Below are positions 34,088 to 42,558 of a stretch of DNA of 64,000 nt, one piece after another (position 1 is the first letter of the stretch; each line of letters opens with the position of its first letter). The notes beneath the pieces are model-generated. The model was not told where the DNA came from and did no database searches. It worked only from the letters and a program-made list of their open reading frames with translations. Origin of the DNA: Hyphomicrobiales bacterium (GTDB taxonomy: Bacteria; Pseudomonadota; Alphaproteobacteria; Rhizobiales; Rhizobiaceae); assembly GCA_900473745.1 (NCBI GenBank), contig UCMW01000007.1:1-64000 (forward strand). The letters run 5' to 3'. The position numbers and the translations under genes were made by a program.

Positions 34088-34552
34088 ATGAGCAAGGAAA
34101 TTGACCGCCTCGACCGGAAGATCCTTCGTGCCCTTCAGGCCGAGGGTAGGCTGACCAATATCGAGCTCGCCGAGCGCGTGAACCTGTCCCCGACGGCGAC
34201 CGCCGAAAGGGTACGCCGACTGACCCGCGAAGGCTATATCACCGGCTACATGGCAATGCTGTCACCCCAGAAGCTCGGTCGCAACCTCCTCGTCTTCATC
34301 GAAGTGAAACTGGATCGCACCACGGCCGACGTCTTCGATACCTTTGCCGCGGCCGTGAAGCGTTCGGATGACGTGATGGAATGCCACATGGTGGCAGGCG
34401 GCTTCGACTACCTCGTCAAGGCCCGTGTAGCCGGCATGGAAGCCTATCGGCAGTTCCTGTCGGAAGTGATTCTGCCCCTGCCCGGCGTGCGCGAAACCCA
34501 CACCTATGCGGTCATGGAAGAGGTCAAGGCCGTGTCCGCCCTCCCCGTGTGA
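34088..34552 (+). CDS. putR: Lrp/AsnC-family regulator, PutR
   Basis: A 154-residue Lrp-type regulator. The N-terminal helix-turn-helix covers LDRKILRALQAEGRLTNIEL and SPTATAERVRRLTREGYI. The C-terminal ligand-binding RAM domain includes CHMVAGGFDYLVKARVAGMEAYRQFL. It is divergent from putA across 107 bp; the alphaproteobacterial homologue PutR activates putA in response to proline. The assignment rests mainly on this position. The start at 34088 was chosen at the SKEIDRLDRK N-terminus. Confidence 0.88.
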   Translation: MSKEIDRLDRKILRALQAEGRLTNIELAERVNLSPTATAERVRRLTREGYITGYMAMLSPQKLGRNLLVFIEVKLDRTTADVFDTFAAAVKRSDDVMECHMVAGGFDYLVKARVAGMEAYRQFLSEVILPLPGVRETHTYAVMEEVKAVSALPV

Positions 34553-34707
34553 AGAACGCGGTAACAGGCCTTTGCCATTTTGAGTGGCAGCGGTGAGAAA
34601 TTAGTCATATTAATAGTGACAACCCTCGAAAAACTGCTAGCTTTTCGCCCGGGCTGATATATTGAACATAAACTTCCGCTTGGTTGTCAACTTTCGAAAT
34701 TGATAAA

Positions 34708-35424
34708 ATGTTGTCAGAACGACAGACGCTCTTGAGTGAGGGTATCGGGAGCAGTCAGAGCCGCAGCGAGCTTATGGAAGGCTGGCGTCACGCGGCGCGA
34801 GAATACGGCCTCGACCATGTCACCCTGTCGGTGGCCCCGACAGCGCAGGACCGCCACGTCGGGCCGCTGGTCCGCGAAACGACGCTGCCGATGGAGTTCT
34901 GCCGCGAATTCGATCGCCTCGAATTCCTGCGCCATTGCCCGACCGTGCCGCATATCGCCCGGTCGATCATGCACAACGCCTGGTCGCTCGGCCCCGACGG
35001 CAAATCTCCCGATTTCGACTGCCCGCGGGAATTCAGCGATCTTATGCGCCGCTTCGACCTGATGATGGGGATCCTTTTCTCGGTCACCTCCGTCGACGGA
35101 CACCGCTACGTGGTGCGCTATGACGGCAATCGCTCGCCGCTGGCCCAGCCGGAAATCAACGAACTTTCCATGCTGAGCATTCAGGCTTTCGACGTGTTCG
35201 ATCGCCTGCGCCGCACCGCGAGCAATACTAACGTGCTCTCGGCCCGAGAACTCGAGGTCGTACGCTGGACCGCCCAGGGCAAGACATCTCTGGAGATCGG
35301 CCAGATCCTGTCCCTCTCGGACCACACGGTCAATGCCTACATGACCAATGCCATTCGCAAGCTCGATTGCGTCAACCGCACCCAGCTGGTCGCCAAGGCG
35401 ATCCGGATGAAGATCATCAGCTGA
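34708..35424 (+). CDS. LuxR-family regulator with autoinducer-binding-like domain
   Basis: A 238-residue regulator. The N-terminal half aligns with the autoinducer-binding fold (HVTLSVAP, TLPMEFCREFDRLEFL, ARSIMHNAWSL). The C-terminal GerE helix-turn-helix runs LSARELEVVRWTAQGKTSLE and ends KLDCVNRTQLVAKAI. By hand alignment, the Asp-Pro pair that contacts acyl-homoserine lactones is Cys-Pro here (HCPTVPHI). No luxI-type synthase is in the window, so it looks like a LuxR solo with an altered ligand. The 155-bp upstream gap is AT-rich. ATG at 34708 was preferred to TTG at 34684. Confidence 0.8.
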   Translation: MLSERQTLLSEGIGSSQSRSELMEGWRHAAREYGLDHVTLSVAPTAQDRHVGPLVRETTLPMEFCREFDRLEFLRHCPTVPHIARSIMHNAWSLGPDGKSPDFDCPREFSDLMRRFDLMMGILFSVTSVDGHRYVVRYDGNRSPLAQPEINELSMLSIQAFDVFDRLRRTASNTNVLSARELEVVRWTAQGKTSLEIGQILSLSDHTVNAYMTNAIRKLDCVNRTQLVAKAIRMKIIS

Positions 35425-35446
35425 GGCGACGGGCGGTGGGCGGCGG

Positions 35447-36097
35447 TCAATAGAGCGTCTGCCGATAGTCGGCCTCGAGGCTCTCGTCCATCTTCCGCAT
35501 CTCGGCCGGATCAGCGGGCGCACCTGTCGTGTCGTCGAGGATCATCTGCATCAGCGACGGCATTTCGCCGCGATCCTGCCGGTGCGCGGGATCCCAGAGA
35601 TGCGAGCGCCGGAACGCCTTGGCGCAATGCAGGAAGACCTCCTCCACCGCAACCACGATCGCAAGCCTCGGCTGCCGCTCGTTGACGGTCATGCTGTCCA
35701 GGAGATCGGGCTGTGTCGTCAGCGTCGCCCGGCCGTTGACCCTCAGCGTCTCGTCATAGCCCGGGATCAGGAAGAGCAGGCCGACCGAGGGGTTTGCGAC
35801 GATGTTGGCGAGTGTGTCGAGCCGGTTGTTGCCCGGCCGATCGGGAATGGCGAGCGTCCGGTCATCGAGCACGCTGACGAACCCGGGCGCATCGCCACGC
35901 GGGCTGACATCTGCCCTGCCCTCAGGCCCCTGTGTGCCGATGCACAGAAAAGGCGAGCGCCGGATGAAGGCCAGCGCATTGCCGCTGAGTGTCGACCGCT
36001 CCTTTTGCAGCGCGAGCGCATGGGTCGCCTCGTAGAGCTGACGCAGCGCAATATCGTCGGCGACGACGAATTCCGGGTTGAGTTCGAATCTGGACAT
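35447..36097 (-). CDS. Pyridoxamine 5'-phosphate oxidase-family FMN-binding protein
   Basis: A 216-residue split-barrel protein (MSMEG_1061-like subgroup). Landmarks are PFLCIGTQGPEGRADVSPRGDAPGF, DDRTLAIPDRPGNNRLDTLANI and VGLLFLIPGYDETLRVNGRATL, the last giving the flavin-contacting Arg. The late VFLHCAKAFRRSHLW is characteristic of this group. These proteins probably reduce or oxidise small substrates with FMN or F420; the substrate is unknown. The start at 36097 follows GGGAGG at 9 nt. Confidence 0.88.
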   Translation of the reverse strand: MSRFELNPEFVVADDIALRQLYEATHALALQKERSTLSGNALAFIRRSPFLCIGTQGPEGRADVSPRGDAPGFVSVLDDRTLAIPDRPGNNRLDTLANIVANPSVGLLFLIPGYDETLRVNGRATLTTQPDLLDSMTVNERQPRLAIVVAVEEVFLHCAKAFRRSHLWDPAHRQDRGEMPSLMQMILDDTTGAPADPAEMRKMDESLEADYRQTLY

Positions 36098-36295
36098 GCC
36101 GCGGCGCCTCCCACGCCTCGCCTCGCGCCTCTGGCCGAGGCACGGCATAAGATCTGAGGTACGTACCTCATCGCCATGTTTACAGCATCGACAATCATCG
36201 CACAAGGGAAAGAGTGATGCCGTTGAGCACGCGCGCTTGGCCGGCAAGAACCGCCGACGAAGATCGTCGGCGGGGTCGATGAGGAAGTGAGGCGA

Positions 36296-37405
36296 TCAGC
36301 GATCGAGAATGGACTGGATCTCGACCATATTGGAGCGCACCCGCAAGATGTAGAAGCCCATGGTGGCGAGATGGGTCGGCATGATCCAGCCGTCCTCGCG
36401 TCCGTTGGAGATGATCGCCGGCTGGATGCGAAGCGCACCCTCAAGCTGGCGCTCCATCTCACCCCAGATGGCGGTCAGGTTTCGTTCGCGAATGACGCCG
36501 CTGAAATCGGCCCGCGTCGCCTGCAGAAGGGCATACTGTGCGTAGAGCTGGCCATAGGCGAACCAGAAGCGGTCGTCGGCACGTGTGTCGAACCAGCCGG
36601 CATTGAACTCTTCCGAGCGCCGCCGCAGGATGTCGGATGTATTGCCGAGATCGCTCGCCATCCCGTCCAGGAGCTGCAGCAGATTGTCGGAACGCGTGTC
36701 GAAGATCGCATCACAGCTGGCGAGCGACGTGTTGAAGCGGTTCCAGCTTTCGACCGCCGCGCGGTAGTAGCTCGGGGTCGGCGTCTTGAAGCCGAAGGGG
36801 TCGGTGCCGAAATACCAGGTGCTCTCGTCGAACTGGATGTTGCCGCGCGCATCCTGCAAGTCGTTGTTGATGCCGGAGGTGCCACGGACGCGGCCGAGAT
36901 TGTCGGCGAGCTGGATGCCGGTACGGCGTACCACCTGGTTCACCCCACGCTGGAAGGACGCCTTGTTGTCCATGTAGGGCGTGTTGTCCCAATCGATCCC
37001 GAAGAGACCCAGCTTGTAAAGGAGCGTCGAGGAGACCCAGATGTTCTGGTTGACGTTCTGGTCGGTCAAGGTGGCTGCCATCGTGACGATCGCCGAATCC
37101 TGGCAGCGATTGGCATCGTTCGGGAGCTGCGTGCCGGCTGGGACCGTACGCTCTTCGAACTTGTAGGTCTGCGCAAAGGCCGGATCGAAGCCGTACCAGA
37201 CCTGCGTGCGGTAGATGAACTGGCCGTAGAAGATCAACAGCAGGACGAGAACCGCGAGGATCGGCCCCTTAATGATCCAGCTGCGGTCGCGGTACCAGCC
37301 ATGCGCAGCGAGGAAGGGCCAGAGGAACCACGCGACCACCATGCCGATGCCGCGCCCGATGGCGGCAAAGACGCGCTGGAAAAACGCGATGATCGGATCA
37401 AGCAT
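36296..37405 (-). CDS. DUF2333 family membrane-anchored protein (last gene of AAA+ cluster)
   Basis: A 369-residue protein with an N-terminal amphipathic part, then a transmembrane segment (about residues 48-66, GPILAVLVLLLIFYGQFIY). A large domain follows, probably periplasmic, with CQDSAIV, QNIWVSSTLLYKLGLFGIDWDN, FDESTWYFGTDPFG and a helical C-terminus. It matches DUF2333, which has no known function. The ATG at 37405 has GGAG with 6-nt spacing and overlaps the preceding gene by 8 bp. It is the only membrane protein of the cluster, so it may anchor the complex. Confidence 0.7.
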   Translation of the reverse strand: MLDPIIAFFQRVFAAIGRGIGMVVAWFLWPFLAAHGWYRDRSWIIKGPILAVLVLLLIFYGQFIYRTQVWYGFDPAFAQTYKFEERTVPAGTQLPNDANRCQDSAIVTMAATLTDQNVNQNIWVSSTLLYKLGLFGIDWDNTPYMDNKASFQRGVNQVVRRTGIQLADNLGRVRGTSGINNDLQDARGNIQFDESTWYFGTDPFGFKTPTPSYYRAAVESWNRFNTSLASCDAIFDTRSDNLLQLLDGMASDLGNTSDILRRRSEEFNAGWFDTRADDRFWFAYGQLYAQYALLQATRADFSGVIRERNLTAIWGEMERQLEGALRIQPAIISNGREDGWIMPTHLATMGFYILRVRSNMVEIQSILDR

Positions 37406-38693
37406 GGTCATCTCCTAGTCCATAAAGGCGTTTGCGGAAGGCGGCCTTGTCCTTCAAGTAAGTGTCGGACAGGCGGGATACAACATAATCGCGATAGGCT
37501 TCCGGATACTGGTCATAGGCCCGGTAAAAGCCCTGCTTGTCGAAGACGAAGCGCGAGACGAAATCTTCGGGCGTGAGATGCGCAATCAGCCGGTTGGTGA
37601 GCCACTGATCGGGATGATCAGGCTCGGCCCGCACCAACCAGAGCCGGAGCTTCGGATCGATATCCGCCAACCTCAGATTCCCGGTGCGAAACAGCGTGCG
37701 CTGGGCTTCCTGGATCAGCGGATAAACCCCGCGCTCGTTGATCGCCTTGGCGTTGCGATGCAGGAAGGTCTGCATCCAGACCGGATCGATACGCGTCAGA
37801 TCCGGCACCGGATCAAGCGAGGCGGCCACGGATAGCAGGGCCATTTCCAGCCGGTGGGCAAACAGGCCCGAACTCTCGACCCAGCTCGCCCGGGGCAATT
37901 CGAGCCGGCCGGTGCGGGCGAGGAAATCCCCGACCTGTGCTGCATCATGGATCGAGATATAGCTCACCTGCCAGGGCCGCGACCGACGGAAGCCGGGAGC
38001 CTCGGGATCGCAGATGACGGTGGTGATCTTCTCGTCGACAAAGACGAAGACGCCGCCGAAATGATCGGCCCAGAAGGCGTCGTGGCGGAAGACGAGTTTA
38101 TCCGGCACCAGCGTGTTCTGACGGATGTCGCCGGTCTCCTTGGCCAGCGACACCATGCGCTCCAGCATCGCGTCGTCGCGCCAGGCATCCGGGCTCGTGA
38201 CCAGCGCATCGCAGAGCTGCCGAAGCTGGCCCGCCTTGCCGAGCAGATCTTCCGCCGAGAGCACCTTGAACGTCACCTCGTTGATCGACAGCAGGTCGTC
38301 CAGCGTCTTCACCTCCGAGACACTGTCCTCGATCTCGCCATAAAGCGTGTCCTTCAGCGTGATCGCATGGATGGCGCGCGCATTGGCCGCGAAGAATTCA
38401 TGCATCAATCCGGCGGTGTTGGAAAAGCTCGTATGCACCACGGGCAGGCTGTCCTGCTCGGGTGTGAGAATGATGAAGCGTCGGTTGACCTTGAGTGGAT
38501 CGAGATAATCCGGGTCGCCGAGCTCGGCCGCCACCTGCGGCGAAAAGCCGGTGATGTCGATGTCGAATTCGCTGAGCTTGGTTGCCGGCAGACCGAAGGC
38601 GACCAGCGCCTTGTTGTAGCGCGCGACGAGATGAGGCTCGCGGATGGGTAGCAGGCGTCCGTAGATGAGCTCGGCTTCGAGGAGGCGGTTCAT
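37398..38693 (-). CDS. Uncharacterised protein of the AAA+ cluster (probably DUF6638)
   Basis: A 431-residue soluble protein starting MNRLLEAELIYGRLLPIREP. It has no signal peptide or membrane segment. Segments such as DIDITGFSPQVAAELGDPDY, FVFVDEKITTVICDPEAPG and VSYISIHDAAQVGDFLART look conserved, but I cannot tie them to a known activity. Assignment to DUF6638 is from memory and tentative. The start overlaps the HTH antitoxin stop by 4 bp (ATGA), and the end overlaps the DUF2333 start by 8 bp. Translation is thus coupled on both sides. Confidence 0.6.
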   Translation of the reverse strand: MNRLLEAELIYGRLLPIREPHLVARYNKALVAFGLPATKLSEFDIDITGFSPQVAAELGDPDYLDPLKVNRRFIILTPEQDSLPVVHTSFSNTAGLMHEFFAANARAIHAITLKDTLYGEIEDSVSEVKTLDDLLSINEVTFKVLSAEDLLGKAGQLRQLCDALVTSPDAWRDDAMLERMVSLAKETGDIRQNTLVPDKLVFRHDAFWADHFGGVFVFVDEKITTVICDPEAPGFRRSRPWQVSYISIHDAAQVGDFLARTGRLELPRASWVESSGLFAHRLEMALLSVAASLDPVPDLTRIDPVWMQTFLHRNAKAINERGVYPLIQEAQRTLFRTGNLRLADIDPKLRLWLVRAEPDHPDQWLTNRLIAHLTPEDFVSRFVFDKQGFYRAYDQYPEAYRDYVVSRLSDTYLKDKAAFRKRLYGLGDDHA

Positions 38694-39100
38694 GCGGTAT
38701 CTGTGACCTTCCTGTCCTCTTGACGCCAATAGAGGTCGTCGAGGTCAATCTTCAGCACATCAACTATCGCCTTCAGCGTTGCGACGCTGCCGTCTTTTTT
38801 GCCGGTTTCAATCTCAGACAGATAGGCGGCGCTGATCCCGGCGGCGGCGGCCAGGTCTTTGGCAGTCATGCCACGCACATCACGCCAGACTCGGATGGGA
38901 CTCTCGCCTTCACTCATCCGGTTCACGTACTCCGCAGAGATGAGCTCCTCCTTGCCAGCGGCGAGCTTTCTCTCGAAATCGGCGACAGCCAGACAGTCTT
39001 CCAAATCCTCGATACGCGCGATCATTGCCTCATAGTCCTTGCGACTGAGCACGATCATTTCTTCGCCATCAGGCGCCGTAAAGGACGATGCGATTGTCAT
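38690..39100 (-). CDS. HTH antitoxin of the RelE/HTH module
   Basis: A 136-residue protein in two parts. The N-terminal portion (IVLSRKDYEAMIARIEDLEDCLA) resembles Phd/YefM-type toxin-binding regions. A C-terminal XRE helix-turn-helix follows (MTAKDLAAAAGISAAYLSEIETGKK). Its ATG (39100) shares one base with the toxin stop (TGATG), and its own stop overlaps the next gene of the AAA+ cluster by 4 bp. It probably neutralises the RelE-like toxin upstream and represses the promoter near the palindrome at 39392. Confidence 0.8.
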   Translation of the reverse strand: MTIASSFTAPDGEEMIVLSRKDYEAMIARIEDLEDCLAVADFERKLAAGKEELISAEYVNRMSEGESPIRVWRDVRGMTAKDLAAAAGISAAYLSEIETGKKDGSVATLKAIVDVLKIDLDDLYWRQEDRKVTDTA

Positions 39101-39360
39101 CAAAGCTCTCCTTCATAGGCTTCGCTGCGTGCTGCGACCCGAATCACATCAACAACAACCCCATCTTCTCGAAAGATCACACGCCAGTCCCCGATCCGCA
39201 GGCGATGGTAGCGGCTGTCCCGTAGTTTCTTGACATTGTTGGCGAGTGAGGCTGGGTCAGCGGCATACTGCAACACCTTTGCCCGAATGCGTCGAGCCTC
39301 GTTGGCCGGTATTCGGTTGAGCGTCCGAATTGCCTCTCTGCTGTAGACAACGTCACGCAC
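39100..39360 (-). CDS. RelE-family toxin
   Basis: An 86-residue basic protein starting at GTG (39360) with GGGGG about 6 nt upstream. The sequence RDVVYSREAIRTLNRIPANEA, LRDSRYHRLRIGDWRVIF and VVDVIRVAARSEAY has the RelE-fold pattern (helical pair, then the RLRIGDWRVIF strand with catalytic basic residues). Such toxins cleave mRNA on the ribosome. It is encoded between the AAA+ ATPase gene and its two downstream cluster genes, an unusual place for a mobile module. Confidence 0.87.
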   Translation of the reverse strand: MRDVVYSREAIRTLNRIPANEARRIRAKVLQYAADPASLANNVKKLRDSRYHRLRIGDWRVIFREDGVVVDVIRVAARSEAYEGEL

Positions 39361-39391
39361 ATTCTACCCCCGTACTTGAGACCAAACAACA

Positions 39392-39412
39392 GAATTCGCA
39401 AATAGCGAATTC
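39392..39412. promoter_or_regulatory. Perfect palindrome before the RelE/HTH module
   Basis: GAATTCGC-AAATA-GCGAATTC lies at the end of the AAA+ ATPase gene and about 30 bp before the toxin start. It is a plausible operator for the HTH antitoxin; as RNA it could also form a hairpin. Confidence 0.55.
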
Positions 39413-41325
39413 TACCAATTCCCCTCCCCCTTCATCCGCTCGATCTCACCGATCGCCCGCTCGCGCTGGCGCTCGCGCCGGATGATCTCCGACACCGCCG
39501 CATCATCCGACTTGTCGGCATAGCGGAATTCGCTGTCGGCGTAGCGGTTGATCTCCTGCAGGATCATCTCCATCGTCACGGGTCCCCGCAGCTCCGAGAT
39601 CATCGCCTTCTTCTCGTCGTAGCTCTTGTGGACGAAAGCGTCTGGCTTTTCGAACCAGGCGTCGGGCAATTCGACATCCATCGCCCGCATCTTCACTGCA
39701 TCGGTGATGTTCTTGATCGCGCGGCCGGTGAAGCGCGGTTCGGCGAGCTTGATCGCATGCAGATAGGCGCCGACATCTTCAAGCGTCTCTATTCTGCCCT
39801 CGGTCTTCTCGTAGCGTTCCCAGACAGCGACGAGCCCGTCTTCCTTCGGTCGGTCATGCTCGCCATAGGACCGGCTGACCGCCTTCTGGATCTCCTGTCC
39901 GGCAAACAGCTGGTGCTCGCCGAGTGGGATCGCATGGTTCTTGCCGACGAGCAGCGAGAAGATGTCGATATAGTCCTCCCGCGTCTGCGGCCCGTCGACC
40001 AACCAGCGGGCGCCGGCGCGCTGGCGCAGTGCGTCGTCGACATTCTCGGGATAGTTGGAGAACATGCCGAAGGTGGCATTGCCGCGCACCACGGTCGAGG
40101 CGCCGGCAAAACTTTCCATGAGGACAGCCGTCACCTCGTGCTGTCCAGCCGACGCACGGTCGTCGGAGCGCTTGGCGGTCACCTGGTCGACATCGTCGAT
40201 CGTGCCGAAGCCGATGACGCGCGGGTTGAGCACATTGTTGACGAAGGCTTTGCAGTTCTGGCCGGACTTGCCCTGATAGGACGAGATCTGGTCGACGCCG
40301 AAATTCTCGTAATGGAAGGCATAGCCCGCCATCTGGCAGTAGTCGTTTAAGAGACCTGCCAGCATCTGGATCAGGATCGTCTTGCCCGTGCCCGGCATGC
40401 CGTCGCCGATGAAGGTGAAGAGGAAGCCGCCGAGATCAACGAAGGGGTTCATCTGGCGGTCGAAGTCATAGGCCATCAGCATCTTGGCAAGCTTCAGCGC
40501 CTGATATTTGGCGATGTGGTTACCGACGATCTCTTCGGGCTTCTTGAAGCTCATTGAGAGTGGCTTCGACTTGACGCCCGGCACGGCGTCAAAACCGTCG
40601 AGGGTGAAGTCGTCCTGATCGACGCGGATATGGGCGTTTTCGAAGACCCCAAGATGCTCGAAGCGCGCCTTGCGGGTGAGAAGCCCTTCGAGCGCAAGAT
40701 CGGCGAGACCGCGGACCCGGCCGATCAGCGTCGCGTCATCACCCGCCCCCTGCACGGCCGTATCGATGCCCGCGACCATGCTCTTCAGCGCATCCTGCGC
40801 GGTGTCGAACAGGAAGTCCGGCGCGCGAATGCCGTCGAGCTGCTCGCCTTCGCCGGATACGGTGGACTTGAGGTGAGCGGCAAAGGCAAAGGCAGCGACA
40901 TAGGCCTGGGATGCGAGCAGCGCCTTGAAGCGCCCAGCCTCCTCGCCCTGCAGCGGTGCACTGATATTGCGCGCCTGCAAAGGCTCGAGCTCGCTCTGCC
41001 GGGCAAAGACGTCTGATATCGCAAGCGCCACCTGCGCACCGCGCCTGACGCGGTAGAGCACGGTATGCTGGGCAGGCGTCAACAGCGGGTCGGCAGTCCC
41101 GGTCGCCTGGATGGTCTTGGAAAGCTCGATCTCGCGGGTGCGGCGCACGGATCCGGTCGAGACCGTCGAGACGAAACGCCGCCCGGTGCCGGCGATTGGG
41201 GCACCCGAGGCACCCTCGCCCTGATCGAGCACCACGACGCGCGTCACCAGTCCCTGGGCGACGGCCAGATGTTTGGCGATGTCTTCTTCCCGCAGCGTGG
41301 TCAGCCCTGCCGTCAGTTCACTCAT
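39412..41325 (-). CDS. AAA family ATPase, core of an uncharacterised cluster
   Basis: A 637-residue protein with one AAA+ module. Walker A is GMPGTGKT (residues 309-316), Walker B IGFGTIDDVD (371-380), and an arginine-rich DALRQRAGARW (431-441) may hold sensor or finger residues. The 300-residue N-terminal region is not recognised. A helical tail (about 575-637) is very charged. It lacks protease or helicase motifs, so it is probably a remodelling ATPase acting with its neighbours. It starts 2 bp after the preceding gene ends, so it is co-translated with it. Confidence 0.8.
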   Translation of the reverse strand: MSELTAGLTTLREEDIAKHLAVAQGLVTRVVVLDQGEGASGAPIAGTGRRFVSTVSTGSVRRTREIELSKTIQATGTADPLLTPAQHTVLYRVRRGAQVALAISDVFARQSELEPLQARNISAPLQGEEAGRFKALLASQAYVAAFAFAAHLKSTVSGEGEQLDGIRAPDFLFDTAQDALKSMVAGIDTAVQGAGDDATLIGRVRGLADLALEGLLTRKARFEHLGVFENAHIRVDQDDFTLDGFDAVPGVKSKPLSMSFKKPEEIVGNHIAKYQALKLAKMLMAYDFDRQMNPFVDLGGFLFTFIGDGMPGTGKTILIQMLAGLLNDYCQMAGYAFHYENFGVDQISSYQGKSGQNCKAFVNNVLNPRVIGFGTIDDVDQVTAKRSDDRASAGQHEVTAVLMESFAGASTVVRGNATFGMFSNYPENVDDALRQRAGARWLVDGPQTREDYIDIFSLLVGKNHAIPLGEHQLFAGQEIQKAVSRSYGEHDRPKEDGLVAVWERYEKTEGRIETLEDVGAYLHAIKLAEPRFTGRAIKNITDAVKMRAMDVELPDAWFEKPDAFVHKSYDEKKAMISELRGPVTMEMILQEINRYADSEFRYADKSDDAAVSEIIRRERQRERAIGEIERMKGEGNW

Positions 41326-41327
41326 GT

Positions 41328-42479
41328 TCAGACCTCACTCACGACCTGGTTGCCGGAAATCACATGCACCTTGAAATTGCCGAAGATCGGCTTGATCTCG
41401 CCGGCCGCATAGAGCGCCTGGTAGGCGTCATGCGGCACCAGCGCGTGTTTTTCATAGGTCGAAACACCCATGCGCGCGGCTTCGAGATCATGCGTCTCGA
41501 TGTGGAATTCCTGGGAAGCGGGCGTTGACGAGAAAAAGCCCTTCACCGCCGGCTGTTCGCGCTTGGAAAACACTTCCTGCACCGTCCAGGTCATCACCCA
41601 GGCATTCTCAGGTCTGCGCACCCGGTCGAGGATCTCGGTCACGCGGCCGGAATTCTGGGTGAGCCCCGTCGAATAGAGCGGCCCGAGCACGACGCGCCGC
41701 ACCGACTTCGGATGCAGGGTCGGGAAATCACGGTCCATATTGGTGGCGATCGTCGCGGGTGTCAGCGAGAAGGCGGAGTTCTTCGCGCAGAAATCGTCGA
41801 ATGTACGAGCCAGCTCCGGATTGAGCAGACCGCCAACCGGAAGCGGGATCTCCACGCCATCGTTCAGCTTGCCGTCTTCCGAGACCAGGATCTTTGCGAC
41901 GTTCTCGGAGGAATCCTCGATCGTCGCGAGATAGATCATCGGCAGCGTGCTCACCCCGTCAAACGCCGCCCAGGTGACCAGATAGGACGGTCGACGCGAC
42001 TGCGGGTTGACGCTGACGGCGACCGTGGTCGGGAGAACGAAGGGCGAGAAGATCTCGCCCATACTGACCTGTTCCAGATAGAGCCGCTCGGCGATCTGCT
42101 GCTGCAGCGCTGCGGGAAATTCCTTCTGCCGCAGGATGAAATCCACCATCTCCGTGCGAAGCTTGCCGAGATCGGGAATGGTGGACAGCCGCCCGGCAGC
42201 GCCGGTGCGATCGTTTTCGAGCTCCAGCACGTTCTGGAAGATCGGGAAGCCGCTCTCGGCCTGGGCAATTCTGAACTGGCCGGTGAAGCCGATGCGGTTT
42301 TGCCAGGAGGTGAAGGAGTTTCTCAACCGGTCGAGATAGGGCAACAGATAGAGCGCCGGCGGCCCCTTGTCGCCGAATCGGCGATCGGACTGGCCGAAGA
42401 ACTGCTCCAGCCCCGAAAGCGCCGAGCCCATGGTGGTGAAATAATGCGTGACGGCATTGTTACGATCAACGACGTTCAT
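41328..42479 (-). CDS. Uncharacterised protein of the AAA+ cluster
   Basis: A 383-residue soluble protein with no signal peptide. The first 140 residues look helical (HYFTTMGSALSGLEQFFGQ; LYLLPYLDRLRNSF). The rest looks beta-rich (PTTVAVSVNPQSRRPSYLVTW, then SVRRVVLGPLYSTGLTQNS). The C-terminal part ends KPIFGNFKVHVISGNQVVSEV. I do not recognise the family. The ATG at 42479 has GGAG with 6-nt spacing; an upstream GTG at 42545 is less likely. It lies 79 bp after the coiled-coil gene and 2 bp before the ATPase gene. Confidence 0.6.
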   Translation of the reverse strand: MNVVDRNNAVTHYFTTMGSALSGLEQFFGQSDRRFGDKGPPALYLLPYLDRLRNSFTSWQNRIGFTGQFRIAQAESGFPIFQNVLELENDRTGAAGRLSTIPDLGKLRTEMVDFILRQKEFPAALQQQIAERLYLEQVSMGEIFSPFVLPTTVAVSVNPQSRRPSYLVTWAAFDGVSTLPMIYLATIEDSSENVAKILVSEDGKLNDGVEIPLPVGGLLNPELARTFDDFCAKNSAFSLTPATIATNMDRDFPTLHPKSVRRVVLGPLYSTGLTQNSGRVTEILDRVRRPENAWVMTWTVQEVFSKREQPAVKGFFSSTPASQEFHIETHDLEAARMGVSTYEKHALVPHDAYQALYAAGEIKPIFGNFKVHVISGNQVVSEV

Positions 42480-42558
42480 GCCCCACTCCCCATCGACTGG
42501 ACCACGCACCGCCGGAGCGGTACGAGGCCCGATGGCCGCGTCCACTTAATGGGCATGC

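Noticed and set aside
36061-36090. GAGTTCGAATCT, resembling a tRNA T-arm
   Set aside because: It lies inside the FMN-binding protein gene (35447-36097) and no cloverleaf can be formed around it.
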